11,252 nucleotides of DNA from UBA7398 sp964632545 (GCA_964632545.1 CAZWBQ010000024.1:1-11252), one strand, 5' to 3'; shown: positions 1 through 7,230, counted from the stretch's first letter. A program made the numbers and translations. Notes: a model not told the origin generated them from the letters alone.

Positions 1-1397
1 CCGCCAGCTTCATGCACAATAATTGCTGCGGCAAGGTGATCAATTGGGCTGAAATGTCCGATAACTGCACCAACACCACGATTAGCGGCTACGCCATTCA
101 AAGTTAAGGTTCCGGATCCCATAATTCGCATAGTGCAGAAGTTTTTCGCAAGTTCATCAAGTAGCCCAAGCATTCCGGGCCAAGGTTGATATGCAGCTAA
201 CTCTGTAGAAACTATTCGACTGCTCAGCGGATTATCTATCCCAATTAAATTTTCAACTTTGAGTGGCTTGCCATTTAATTTTGCACCTTTGTCTTTTGCT
301 GCTTCATATAGTTCATCGCGCCATGGATCAATTACGATTCCAAGTAATGGCGTGCGATTAAAAGCTAGCGCAAGTGAGAATGAACTCCAGGGCATGCGGT
401 TTGCAAAATTTGTGGTGCCATCAATTGGGTCTAAATACCAAGCAGGCTGATCGGCAAGATAGGTGCCGCCCATCTCTTCGCCCACGAAATTATGGCCAGG
501 AAAATTTGCCGAAATTACTTCTCGAACATGAGCTTCAATCATCACATCGATCTCGGTAACAATGTCTGCTGGATTTTGTTTCAATTCAATTTTTCCTGGG
601 TCCATCGATTTTGCAACTAAAATCGCCCATTTTCCAAGATCTCTGGCAACTACTAGAGCGCGATCTAGGTCAATATCCGCAGCGCTCTTCTCATTCTTTG
701 ATACTAGTTCTGGTTCGCTAAGTACTCGCTTTAATAGCGCAAGCTCATTAGTAGTTACCGAATCAATTCCGATGACTTTTGCCCAACGCATTGTGGCTTC
801 ATCATCAACGGTCCAAATTGAAACTTTACAACCAAGCGCATGAATAGCTTCGACTTTGCTCTTGGTTAAGAATGAATAGTGGGAATTTATGAAAGTAGGT
901 TTTAGTTCAGCAATATCTGCAGCAGTCAAAGTTGCATTAACATTCCAAGGCATCCAGATATTAGCGCTCTCTGAAAGGGAGCGAATTATCTGCATTCCTT
1001 CTAGATTTCCGCACCAATAAATAGTTGCGCCACTCTTTGATGCAACTTCAAAAGCTAATTTTGCTGGATCGCTCTCTTCCATATCTATCATCAAGACAGA
1101 TTTAGAGTTCTCAAAGAGTGGCAATACATCGGAAAGCAGCGGCACTTTATTCTCACCTGCCCCTAGTTCAGAAATTTCTGCCCATGTAACTTCCGAAACT
1201 TTTTTATCTAAACCCCAGAGCCGTTCAAACGTTGGGTCATGGATTACAACCACTTTGCCATCTTTAGAAATCCGCACATCGATTTCAACTACTGCAGCAC
1301 CAGCATCAATCGCAGATTTAATTGCAACGATTGTGTTTTCTCGGAAGCGACTAGAATCGCCACGATGTGCAGAAATATTAGTTGAGTTAGTGGACAT
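1..1397 (-). CDS. GDPD-IMPase fusion protein (glycerophosphodiester phosphodiesterase + inositol monophosphatase), 3' end outside window
   Basis: One uninterrupted frame of 465 codons runs from an ATG at 1397 off the left edge; I translated it through the domain junction and found no stop or frame change. Residues about 8-220 are a GDPD domain: HRG at 11-13, ENT at 20-22, E38/D40, HD at 53-54, a WTVDD segment at 195-199 and a final TTNE at 215-218. The usual IE-x-K segment reads ID-M-E at 104-107. Residues about 240-465 are an IMPase-family domain: metal-site D284 (TEID), GEE at 306-308, DPIDGTTNF at 323-331, and D453 before the closing EAG. No signal peptide or membrane segment is visible, so it should be cytoplasmic. 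The gene begins 5 nt after the ABC ATPase stop, without a clear ribosome site, suggesting coupled translation. Likely role (inference): hydrolyse imported glycerophospho-inositol-type diesters and dephosphorylate inositol phosphate to feed the Iol enzymes. Exact substrates are unknown. Confidence 0.9.
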   Translation of the reverse strand, partial: MSTNSTNISAHRGDSSRFRENTIVAIKSAIDAGAAVVEIDVRISKDGKVVVIHDPTFERLWGLDKKVSEVTWAEISELGAGENKVPLLSDVLPLFENSKSVLMIDMEESDPAKLAFEVASKSGATIYWCGNLEGMQIIRSLSESANIWMPWNVNATLTAADIAELKPTFINSHYSFLTKSKVEAIHALGCKVSIWTVDDEATMRWAKVIGIDSVTTNELALLKRVLSEPELVSKNEKSAADIDLDRALVVARDLGKWAILVAKSMDPGKIELKQNPADIVTEIDVMIEAHVREVISANFPGHNFVGEEMGGTYLADQPAWYLDPIDGTTNFANRMPWSSFSLALAFNRTPLLGIVIDPWRDELYEAAKDKGAKLNGKPLKVENLIGIDNPLSSRIVSTELAAYQPWPGMLGLLDELAKNFCTMRIMGSGTLTLNGVAANRGVGAVIGHFSPIDHLAAAIIVHEAG

Positions 1398-1402
1398 TAA
1401 AA

Positions 1403-2419
1403 TTAAGCAACTCTTACTAGCTTGCCATCCCGATAAATAAGCGCTTTAGTGATGTTGGCAAACCCGGCATCGCCAGCTTTGGGAACTTCGCTAGAAACAA
1501 ATGCGCGTAGCTCTGCATCGTTACGTTTTAAATAGACTTCATAAAAATGTCCACGCGGCACAACTAAAGTGACGGTTGCGGCGACGCTGCCAGGCACTTG
1601 GTTTTTGCTAAAGAAAACATCTTCTGGGCGAATTCCAATTACATCGCTGCCTGCAGAAATTGCGCCGTTTTCATAGGATCCAGTAACTCGATTAAGTGAA
1701 CCAATGAAATTAGCAACATATTCAGTTTGTGGAGAATCATAAAGTTCTTGCGGCGTGCTGAATTGTTCAATACGACCGTTATTCATAACGGCAATTCGAT
1801 CCGAGATTGAAAGTGCTTCATCTTGATCGTGCGTCACAATAACTGTAGTAATGCCGAGTCTGCGTTGCAGCTCGCGAATATCTTCACGAACTTTAACTCG
1901 CAATTTTGCATCTAAGTTTGATAGTGGTTCATCAAGCAGAAGTATGTCTGGCTCTTGTACAAGAGCGCGAGCTAGCGCAACGCGTTGTTGCTCGCCACCA
2001 GATATTTGAGCAGGACGAGAATCTTTATGGTGCATCAAATTAACTACTTCAAGGACGTCGTGAACCCGTTTTTCAATTTCAGATTTCGACATCTTTCTCA
2101 CCTTTAACGGGTAAGCCACATTCTTAAAAACTGTCATATGTGGCCAGAGCGCATAATTCTGGAAGACCATCGCACTTGGTCGCTTCTCTGGACCAATTTC
2201 AGTGACATCTTTTCCGGCTAAGAAGACTTTCCCAGATTCCGGAATTAAAAACCCTGCGATCATGCGAAGTGTGGTGGTTTTTCCGCAACCAGATGGACCG
2301 AGTAGTGAAACCATCTCGCCCTTGTTAACCACAAGGTTTAAATCATCGATGATTACTCTTCCACCTAATATTTTTCGGAGGCCGACGAGCTCTAGACCTT
2401 GCCCTGTTTGATTAGCCAT
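1403..2419 (-). CDS. ABC importer ATP-binding subunit (PotA/FbpC/AfuC-like)
   Basis: This is the nucleotide-binding subunit that powers the importer encoded just upstream. Counting from the ATG at 2419 (338 aa) it has Walker A GPSGCGKT (41-48), Q-loop Q87, an SGGEQQR signature (140-146; the preceding Leu is Ile), Walker B ending in D163-E164 and switch His197. A C-terminal extension of about 110 residues containing GIRPEDV is typical of the TOBE regulatory domain of the spermidine/iron/sugar-phosphate class. An in-frame GTG at 2473 would lengthen it by 18 residues and overlap the permease gene. I prefer 2419 because those residues are not family-like and GTGAG lies about 9 nt upstream of this ATG, just after the permease stop at 2439. 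Function as an ATPase subunit is certain; the substrate is not shown by this protein. Confidence 0.93.
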   Translation of the reverse strand: MANQTGQGLELVGLRKILGGRVIIDDLNLVVNKGEMVSLLGPSGCGKTTTLRMIAGFLIPESGKVFLAGKDVTEIGPEKRPSAMVFQNYALWPHMTVFKNVAYPLKVRKMSKSEIEKRVHDVLEVVNLMHHKDSRPAQISGGEQQRVALARALVQEPDILLLDEPLSNLDAKLRVKVREDIRELQRRLGITTVIVTHDQDEALSISDRIAVMNNGRIEQFSTPQELYDSPQTEYVANFIGSLNRVTGSYENGAISAGSDVIGIRPEDVFFSKNQVPGSVAATVTLVVPRGHFYEVYLKRNDAELRAFVSSEVPKAGDAGFANITKALIYRDGKLVRVA

Positions 2420-2438
2420 TGCTATCTGCTCACTTTCA

Positions 2439-3281
2439 TCATTTGATTTGGAATCCTTCAGCCAATTGGCCACCGATGATGTGCTTACGCGCTAAACCAA
2501 TTAAAAGTACAGATGGAATTGTTAAAAGTATCGAAAATACTGCAGTCACTTGGACTGGGTAAGTTTCCACAATCGCATACATAGACGTCGGCATTGTGTA
2601 GATAGTTGGCGCACCTACTAAGAAGGTGCCTTGTGCCTCATCAAATGAATAGATAAAGGACATCACCATTGCTACCAAAATTCCAGGCATTGCCATTCTT
2701 AAGGTGATGGTGCGGAAAACTCGGAATTTACCAGCGCCTGCATCTCGGGCAGCCTCTTCTAAAGATTTTGGTACTGCAGCAAATGCAGCTGCAGGAATCC
2801 AAGTCATAAAAATAATTGTTCCAAGTACTTGCACGATAATCACACCAACAACTGTTCCCATCAAGTTTAAGAAGTAATAAAGCGTTGCAATCGTTGCGAA
2901 TAAACCAATCTTGGGGAATGCGTTGGATGCGAACATCATAATTAGGAAAGTTCTACGGCCCCAGTAGTTATATCGAGCAGATGCGTAGGCAGCGGGGAGA
3001 CAGATTACCGCCGACACTAAAACTACAATTGGAGAGATAATAAATGAAGTTTTCATTGCTGTAACAAGTGCCGAAACTTCGAATACTTTTCGGAACCAAT
3101 CCAGAGTCCAACCAGTTGGCTGGTAGCTTGGGAAAAGCCATTCGACTGCAAAAGCGTGAATTGCTAACCAAACTAGCGGCCCAACGATCAAGAGCAACAT
3201 GAAAATTGAGAAAACTAAAAGAATCGCTTTAACACCAATCGATTTAGTATGGAGATTTAACGGCTGAACATCATTAGCCAT
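2439..3281 (-). CDS. ABC importer permease, second subunit
   Basis: A 280-residue inner-membrane permease of the binding-protein-dependent type. About six hydrophobic segments are visible (near 18-42, 78-100, 112-136, 143-166, 198-216 and 245-265). The cytoplasmic EAA loop that docks on the ATPase is at 176-184 (EAARDAGAG). Its ATG overlaps the stop of the first permease gene by one base (TGATG at 3283-3279), an arrangement that couples translation and keeps the two half-channels near 1:1. It pairs with the preceding permease to make a heterodimer, which fits the AfuB/PotBC/PhnUV type of transporter where each half has its own gene or domain. The sequence does not identify the substrate. Confidence 0.92.
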   Translation of the reverse strand: MANDVQPLNLHTKSIGVKAILLVFSIFMLLLIVGPLVWLAIHAFAVEWLFPSYQPTGWTLDWFRKVFEVSALVTAMKTSFIISPIVVLVSAVICLPAAYASARYNYWGRRTFLIMMFASNAFPKIGLFATIATLYYFLNLMGTVVGVIIVQVLGTIIFMTWIPAAAFAAVPKSLEEAARDAGAGKFRVFRTITLRMAMPGILVAMVMSFIYSFDEAQGTFLVGAPTIYTMPTSMYAIVETYPVQVTAVFSILLTIPSVLLIGLARKHIIGGQLAEGFQIK

Positions 3282-4222
3282 CAGACTCGTCCACTCTCTT
3301 TAGCACTTCGGAAATTTGCCCAGATGTAGAAAACTGCGATTCCAGATGCGGCGGCAAAAACTATAAATGCCATAACGATTGATTGTTGCGGGCGATTATA
3401 AGCAGTGAAGAAGTTAGTTATCTCAACACCAAACATCGTTGGTTGATTAGGCCCTAAGAAGAATGGAATAGTGAAGGATCCCAAAACGCCAATTGAAGTA
3501 AACGTTGCAACAATTATTATTGGAATTAAAGCTAATGGCAGCATCACAGTTCTAATAATTGTGAAAAGTCCAGCTCCGGCATCTTGGGCAGCCTCAATTA
3601 AGGCATTTGGTATTGATTGAAATCCAGAAGTTATCAAGAGAATCGCAAATGGTAGAGAGGTCCAAATTGAGCCGATTATTACCGCAAGCATTGTTGAAGT
3701 TATCTGTGGAACATCCACTCCAAATGAATGGAAAATAGTTCGATAAAGTCCAGCACTTCCGTAAAAGGTATAGAGCGCCCAAGAAGAAATAACGACAGGG
3801 ATAAATAGTGGAGTTAGTGAGAGCCCGGTTAATACAGATGAAAGTTTTCCGCCACGTAATCTTTGTAGTAAACCAATTCCGATTGCAAATAATAAGACAA
3901 AAACAGTTGCGACAAATGAAACGATCAATGTGGTTTTTAAATCGCCGGCAAATCTTGGGTCAGCAATTACATCTTTATACGCTTGTAAGGTAAATAACTT
4001 GCCATCTCGGCCTCTAACGTCTTGGCCAATAATTGAAATTACTTCGTTGAGACCACCGGTATAACCAATTGAAAGAAAAAATGCTAACCCAATTGGTAAC
4101 CCAATGAATGTGCCGAGCACCAAAATCGGTGGCAAGGCCATAACGAAACCAAGAACGGAGAGCTTTGAGTCTTTCGACCCAAAGCTCTCGTTAGCGACTT
4201 GGTTTGTAGCCGCAGCGCTCAA
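3281..4222 (-). CDS. ABC importer permease, first subunit
   Basis: A 313-residue membrane permease with a hydrophilic N-terminal tail of about 22 residues, then about six membrane segments (near 23-52, 95-118, 130-152, 176-200, 226-256, 282-303) and the EAA loop EAAQDAGAG at 210-218. The start is a TTG only 5 nt after the binding-protein stop, with no good ribosome site. The next in-frame ATG (4141) would cut into the first membrane segment and also lacks one, so TTG is preferred. A strong RNA hairpin (4158-4189) covers codons 12-22, so initiation is probably weak and coupled to the upstream gene. Together with the next permease it forms the channel of the importer. Start confidence is moderate; family assignment is firm. 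Confidence 0.9.
   Translation of the reverse strand: MSAAATNQVANESFGSKDSKLSVLGFVMALPPILVLGTFIGLPIGLAFFLSIGYTGGLNEVISIIGQDVRGRDGKLFTLQAYKDVIADPRFAGDLKTTLIVSFVATVFVLLFAIGIGLLQRLRGGKLSSVLTGLSLTPLFIPVVISSWALYTFYGSAGLYRTIFHSFGVDVPQITSTMLAVIIGSIWTSLPFAILLITSGFQSIPNALIEAAQDAGAGLFTIIRTVMLPLALIPIIIVATFTSIGVLGSFTIPFFLGPNQPTMFGVEITNFFTAYNRPQQSIVMAFIVFAAASGIAVFYIWANFRSAKESGRV
4158..4189 (-). promoter_or_regulatory. RNA hairpin with GAAA tetraloop at the binding-protein/permease boundary
   Basis: On the minus-strand RNA, GAGAGCTTTGGGTC pairs with GACTCAAAGCTCTC through 14 consecutive pairs (13 Watson-Crick and one G-U) around a GAAA loop closed by C-G. With a one-base bulge three further pairs are possible. 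It begins about 40 nt after the binding-protein stop and lies inside codons 12-22 of the first permease. There is no run of T after it, so it is not a standard intrinsic terminator. Placement resembles the 3' stabilising hairpins known after malE-type binding-protein genes, which allow far more binding protein than permease. That role is inferred. Confidence 0.7.
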
Positions 4223-4227
4223 TCTAT

Positions 4228-5370
4228 TTACTTGCCAGGAACTTCAAGCGCCCATTGATTTTTGAAATCAGTTGCGTTGCTTGAAAGGTATCCAGGACGA
4301 AGTGTTGAGATATCTGTACCAACGGCAAATTTGCCTTGGTTTGCTTCGCTCAACAGCGTTACTGGAATTACTGGATAACCATTAAGTGATCCACCAACGA
4401 TTATGTTCTGCGCTGCTGGTGAAAGTACCCAGTTAACGAATTTCTGAGCAGCAACAGTATTACGAGAAGTCTTTGGAATACCGAAAAATGCTGGTCCGCC
4501 AGTCAAAGCAGGTTCACTGATTTGAGCAACTTTCCAATAACTTGGGATAGTTCCAGCTTTTAGACCGCTGAGGAATTGATCTGACCATACAGTTCCCATG
4601 TCGATTGATCCATTAGCAATTAATGAAAGAGTCGCAGCATTGTTTGATGGATAGGTTCCATTTTTGCCGTATGTGTATGGGTTAAGTGACTTAAGCAAGT
4701 CAAAACCTTGCTTCCATTTAGCTTGAAGTGGCTTATTAATTTCTGTAACTAATGTTTTGCGTTCCGCATCTGTTAAATATTTATCTACCACAGTTTGCGC
4801 GAATGCATATCCACTACCGCCGCCAGATGGCACGTTATATGTGAAACGACCTGGGTTGGCCTTGATCCAAGTGATCAATGTATCAAGAGTCTTTGGTGGT
4901 GTTTCAACTACTTTGGAGTTGTAAGCCAACAGCACTGTAGATGCACGGTATGGGACGCCACCTTTGCTTAATGCAATTAATGAAGCAGGTACGTTTGCGA
5001 GGTTGGGGATTCGAGATGTTGATGGAATCGTTAAATAGCCAGATAGGCCCAACTGTTGCACGAATCCAGCATCAATTACATCGAAACCAGCATCTTGCTT
5101 TAACTTGGTTGCGGCAATGATCTTTGCAAGAGTTAGCGCATCATTTTTACCGTGAAGGTCGAATGAAGAAAGGTCTACATTGTAATTTGGGTTAGCTTTT
5201 TCAAAAGCTGGAATTAATTCCTTTAAGTACAAGTTTTCAACGTTTGTATCAGCAGATACATAAAGTCGAACTTGAAATACTGCTGCATGGCTCGTAGAAG
5301 CAGTGAAACCAAGTGTGGCTACTGCTAATCCAGCCGCTGCAAGTACTGAAATGAGTTTGTTCTTGCGCAC
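4228..5370 (-). CDS. Secreted ABC substrate-binding protein
   Basis: A 380-residue periplasmic-type binding protein that would capture the importer's substrate outside the cell. The start is a GTG at 5370 with GGAGGAGG 7 nt upstream, the best ribosome site in the window. Residues 1-29 are a Sec signal peptide: basic start (RKNK), hydrophobic core (LAAAGLAVATLGF) and a likely cut after SHA. There is no lipobox cysteine, although binding proteins of Gram-positive-type cells are usually lipoproteins. The mature part looks like the SBP class used for iron, thiamine, polyamines, aminoethylphosphonate and, in AfuA, hexose phosphates. Features include VWSDQF and PAFFGIPKTSRN segments and a typical late NWVLSPAAQ helix. 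It is the first gene of the importer operon and has its own promoter. Substrate inferred from context: a phosphorylated inositol compound; iron or polyamine import remains possible. Confidence 0.9.
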   Translation of the reverse strand: MRKNKLISVLAAAGLAVATLGFTASTSHAAVFQVRLYVSADTNVENLYLKELIPAFEKANPNYNVDLSSFDLHGKNDALTLAKIIAATKLKQDAGFDVIDAGFVQQLGLSGYLTIPSTSRIPNLANVPASLIALSKGGVPYRASTVLLAYNSKVVETPPKTLDTLITWIKANPGRFTYNVPSGGGSGYAFAQTVVDKYLTDAERKTLVTEINKPLQAKWKQGFDLLKSLNPYTYGKNGTYPSNNAATLSLIANGSIDMGTVWSDQFLSGLKAGTIPSYWKVAQISEPALTGGPAFFGIPKTSRNTVAAQKFVNWVLSPAAQNIIVGGSLNGYPVIPVTLLSEANQGKFAVGTDISTLRPGYLSSNATDFKNQWALEVPGK

Positions 5371-5377
5371 TAAAGTG

Positions 5378-5385
5378 CCTCCTCC
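5378..5385 (-). promoter_or_regulatory. Strong ribosome binding site of the binding-protein gene
   Basis: GGAGGAGG on the minus strand sits 7 nt before the GTG at 5370. It decides that start over others and contrasts with the poor sites of the permease and fusion genes downstream, as expected if binding protein is made in excess. Confidence 0.85.
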
Positions 5386-5436
5386 AAATGATAAGGAATA
5401 GACCGGATGTCGATTTCCTTCAAACTGGTAGACACT

Positions 5437-5465
5437 AAATTACGCACCCCAAGGTGCGAGGTCAA
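5437..5465 (-). promoter_or_regulatory. Promoter of the importer operon
   Basis: On the minus strand TTGACC (5465-5460; five of six -35 bases) is followed after exactly 17 nt by TAATTT (5442-5437; it keeps the TA...T of a -10 box). Transcription would begin near 5430, giving a leader of about 60 nt before the GTG. The gap between the iolE-like stop (5501) and this promoter is short, so read-through from the kinase-iolE transcript could also contribute. A second, weaker candidate pair (TTGAAG 5423-5418, TATTCC 5400-5395) lies downstream. Confidence 0.6.
5443..5458. promoter_or_regulatory. 16-bp inverted repeat filling the promoter spacer (candidate operator)
   Basis: CGCACC-N4-GGTGCG is a perfect 6+6 bp inverted repeat lying entirely between the -35 and -10 elements of the importer promoter. 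A repressor bound here would block RNA polymerase, and a DNA-twisting activator is also conceivable. No regulator gene is visible in the window, and I found no second perfect copy in the divergent iolC promoter region. It could also form a short RNA hairpin in read-through transcripts from the upstream iolE-like gene, but no T-run follows. Confidence 0.5.
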
Positions 5466-5500
5466 GGCGAAAGGCACTTACTTCCTCTTAAACGCGTGAA

Positions 5501-6385
5501 TTATCCATTAACAATCGATGTCAAAAAAGCAATACTCTCTCGAACGGCCATGATTGGCCCAGAACCAGCCGCCGGGGCGTTGCTCAACATCACATCTTGC
5601 TCCAGCACTAGTTTTCCTTGGTAATCAATGCCATCCAAAAAGCTAATTACTTCAGAAATTTGGGCATCTCCATTACCTAATGGTTTATACATTCCGTTTT
5701 TAACTTCAGTTGAATATGTAGAAGTTCGATTTTGAATTCGAGCGGCAGCAGTTGCATCACAATCTTTTAAGTGCACATGCTTAATTCGTGAACCTGCGCG
5801 TTTAGCGATATCTAATGGCTTCCCACCGCCAACCACAATGTGGCCAGTATCAAGACATAAGTTGATATCAGTTTCATTTAGCAAGAAATCTAAATCATTT
5901 GGCGTTTCAAACATGGTTCCCGCATGTGGATGTAACACCATTTGCAGTCCAAATTCTTTGGCAATTTCAGTAATCATTGGTAGCGACTCTGAAAAAACCG
6001 CTTTTGCTTCGGCATCCATTGGATCACGGGAATCGTATTCACCATCTTCTGCAGGCGTAGCTAAGACGAAATTTCCCGCATTTAGCTCGGCTAAAACTTC
6101 TGCTTGGCGACGCGCTCGGTCATATGAAGCTTTCAGGCGATCTTTTTTATGCAGGACTATTGGCACAAATGCGCCACATAAATCTAAACCATGTCCATCT
6201 AAAACTCTTGCTAACTCTTTAGCATCTTGTGGCAGATATCCATCTGGGCCTAACTCAGTTGCAGTAATTCCACATTCACGCATTTCGGTTAATACACGGT
6301 CAACTTCTAATTGATAACCCCAACCATTAGCTTCGCAAACGCCCCATGAAATTGGCGCGCCGGCTAATTGTTTACTTAGATCCAA
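5501..6385 (-). CDS. iolE: IolE-like inosose dehydratase / sugar phosphate isomerase-epimerase family
   Basis: A 294-residue AP-endonuclease-2-like TIM-barrel protein. In the inositol pathway IolE removes water from scyllo-inosose to give 3D-trihydroxycyclohexane-1,2-dione, the IolD substrate. Visible features: GAPISWGVCE near the N-terminus (9-18), TELGPDGYLP (43-52), HPH (152-154), E160, LDTGH (178-182), KHVHLKD (202-208) and LEQD (261-264). These supply the acidic and His residues expected of the metal site. The start is TTG, immediately after the kinase stop (TAA-TTG), with GGAG 9 nt upstream; no in-frame ATG lies near. Separation from relatives IolI (inosose isomerase) and IolH is not certain from sequence alone. 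The gene sits away from iolCBD on the opposite strand, and a second paralogue lies at the right edge, so either may be the true dehydratase. Confidence 0.75.
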   Translation of the reverse strand: MDLSKQLAGAPISWGVCEANGWGYQLEVDRVLTEMRECGITATELGPDGYLPQDAKELARVLDGHGLDLCGAFVPIVLHKKDRLKASYDRARRQAEVLAELNAGNFVLATPAEDGEYDSRDPMDAEAKAVFSESLPMITEIAKEFGLQMVLHPHAGTMFETPNDLDFLLNETDINLCLDTGHIVVGGGKPLDIAKRAGSRIKHVHLKDCDATAAARIQNRTSTYSTEVKNGMYKPLGNGDAQISEVISFLDGIDYQGKLVLEQDVMLSNAPAAGSGPIMAVRESIAFLTSIVNG

Positions 6386-7150
6386 TTAAATTTGCTCCAA
6401 CGACCAGGCTTTAACGCCACCTAAAATTCCCGCAGTATTTGAAACAATTACTACGTCATCTCCCAAAACTTGTAGTACCTCCGTGCGAATACGACGGGAA
6501 TTGCCGCCACCGATATAAAGGCGATCCCAATGAAAAACTTTTCGAAGGTCTTCAACCATCATTCGAATTCGACGCGACCAGAATAAATCCCCCAAACGGC
6601 GAAGTTCGGTCTCGCCAATCCATGTGTCATAAGTAGTGTTTCGACGTACTGGAGCCATCGACATTTCAAAATGTGGCGCAAGTTTTCCACCATCAAACAT
6701 TGAGAAACCAAGTCCCGTTCCAAGCGTGATTACAACTTCTAAACCAGATCCGTTAATTACGCCAGCTCCATGTACTTCAGCATCATTTAAAACGATTGCG
6801 GGCTTTTTGAAATGTTCCGCAAACGCACGTTGAATATCGAAACCTTTCCATTGTTTTTCTAGCTCTGGTTCAATTCGAGTGCGTGGCCCTTTTGCATTTA
6901 TGTAATGAGGAGTATGTACCACAACGCCATGCCGCAACATACCTGGCATGCCAACTGTTAATCGATCAAATTTTGGCAAACCTTTTGAAATGTCATCAAT
7001 AGTTTCAATTAAATGTGTGGGTGAAAGTGGATAAGGAGTAGGTACTGCTATTGGCTGCGCGTGCAAAGTTCCAGCGCTATCAAGTACTGAACCTTTGATG
7101 AACAACCCACCGCAATCTATGGCAAGAGTCATCGCGCTGGTTGAATTCAT
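6386..7150 (-). CDS. ROK-family / polyphosphate-glucokinase-like sugar kinase
   Basis: A protein of about 254 residues with the actin-like ATPase fold of ROK sugar kinases. Counted from the ATG at 7150 it has the phosphate-binding AIDCGGLFIKG (about 10-20), PGMLRHG (near 69-75), the catalytic ND at 122-123, the second phosphate loop LGTGLGF (143-149) and IGGG near the C-terminus. The Cys-rich zinc motif of classical ROK proteins is missing, as in polyphosphate glucokinases. The sugar-contacting E-x-GH motif reads EMSM, so the usual His is absent. Possible starts are TTG 7168, ATG 7156, ATG 7150 and ATG 7132; I chose 7150 because TATATA lies 7 nt upstream, compatible with a leaderless message, but this is not secure. 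It directly precedes the iolE-like gene. The substrate is unknown; glucose, an inositol-derived sugar, or a non-kinase role are open. Confidence 0.75.
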   Translation of the reverse strand: MNSTSAMTLAIDCGGLFIKGSVLDSAGTLHAQPIAVPTPYPLSPTHLIETIDDISKGLPKFDRLTVGMPGMLRHGVVVHTPHYINAKGPRTRIEPELEKQWKGFDIQRAFAEHFKKPAIVLNDAEVHGAGVINGSGLEVVITLGTGLGFSMFDGGKLAPHFEMSMAPVRRNTTYDTWIGETELRRLGDLFWSRRIRMMVEDLRKVFHWDRLYIGGGNSRRIRTEVLQVLGDDVVIVSNTAGILGGVKAWSLEQI

Positions 7151-7157
7151 CTCCATG

Positions 7158-7186
7158 TATATATCCAAGCAAAATCTCGTTCAGAA
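7158..7186 (-). promoter_or_regulatory. Candidate promoter of the kinase-iolE operon
   Basis: On the minus strand TTCTGA (7186-7181) and TATATA (7163-7158) are 17 nt apart, and the -10 box ends 7 nt before the ATG at 7150. An alternative -10, TATCTT at 7191-7186, would suit the TTG start at 7168 with a short leader containing GAG. Both are weak matches; the short divergent gap to iolC makes some promoter here necessary. Confidence 0.35.
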
Positions 7187-7230
7187 AGATAATCGGAGTG
7201 CTCGGGATATCTTTGCCACGCACATATCGG

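Noticed and set aside
259..843. Short plus-strand open frames across the left edge.
   Set aside because: They are antisense to the GDPD-IMPase frame, whose catalytic motifs are clear, and have no family resemblance.
2461..2470. Perfect 10-bp palindrome GCCAATTGGC at the permease/ATPase overlap.
   Set aside because: About ten such palindromes are expected by chance in 11 kb, it lies in coding sequence, and AATTGG is frequent across the window.
2420..2473. GTG at 2473 as the start of the ABC ATPase.
   Set aside because: The extra 18 residues are unlike the family and overlap the permease gene; the ATG at 2419 has a ribosome-site-like GTGAG and a typical N-terminus.
4158..4189. Hairpin read as an intrinsic terminator after the binding-protein gene.
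   Set aside because: No T-run follows it and the permease, ATPase and fusion genes downstream have no visible promoter of their own; a stabilising or attenuating hairpin fits better.
5373..5479. Inverted 7-mers AAGTGCC (5373-5379) and GGCACTT (5473-5479) that could pair in read-through RNA and hide the binding-protein ribosome site.
   Set aside because: A 7-bp match about 100 nt apart is expected by chance in a region this size, and the promoter-driven transcript would not contain the distal arm.
5838..6314. 158-codon open frame on the plus strand opposite the iolE-like gene.
   Set aside because: It is antisense to a well-conserved protein, has no recognisable domain and no promoter or ribosome site; it reflects codon bias of the real gene.
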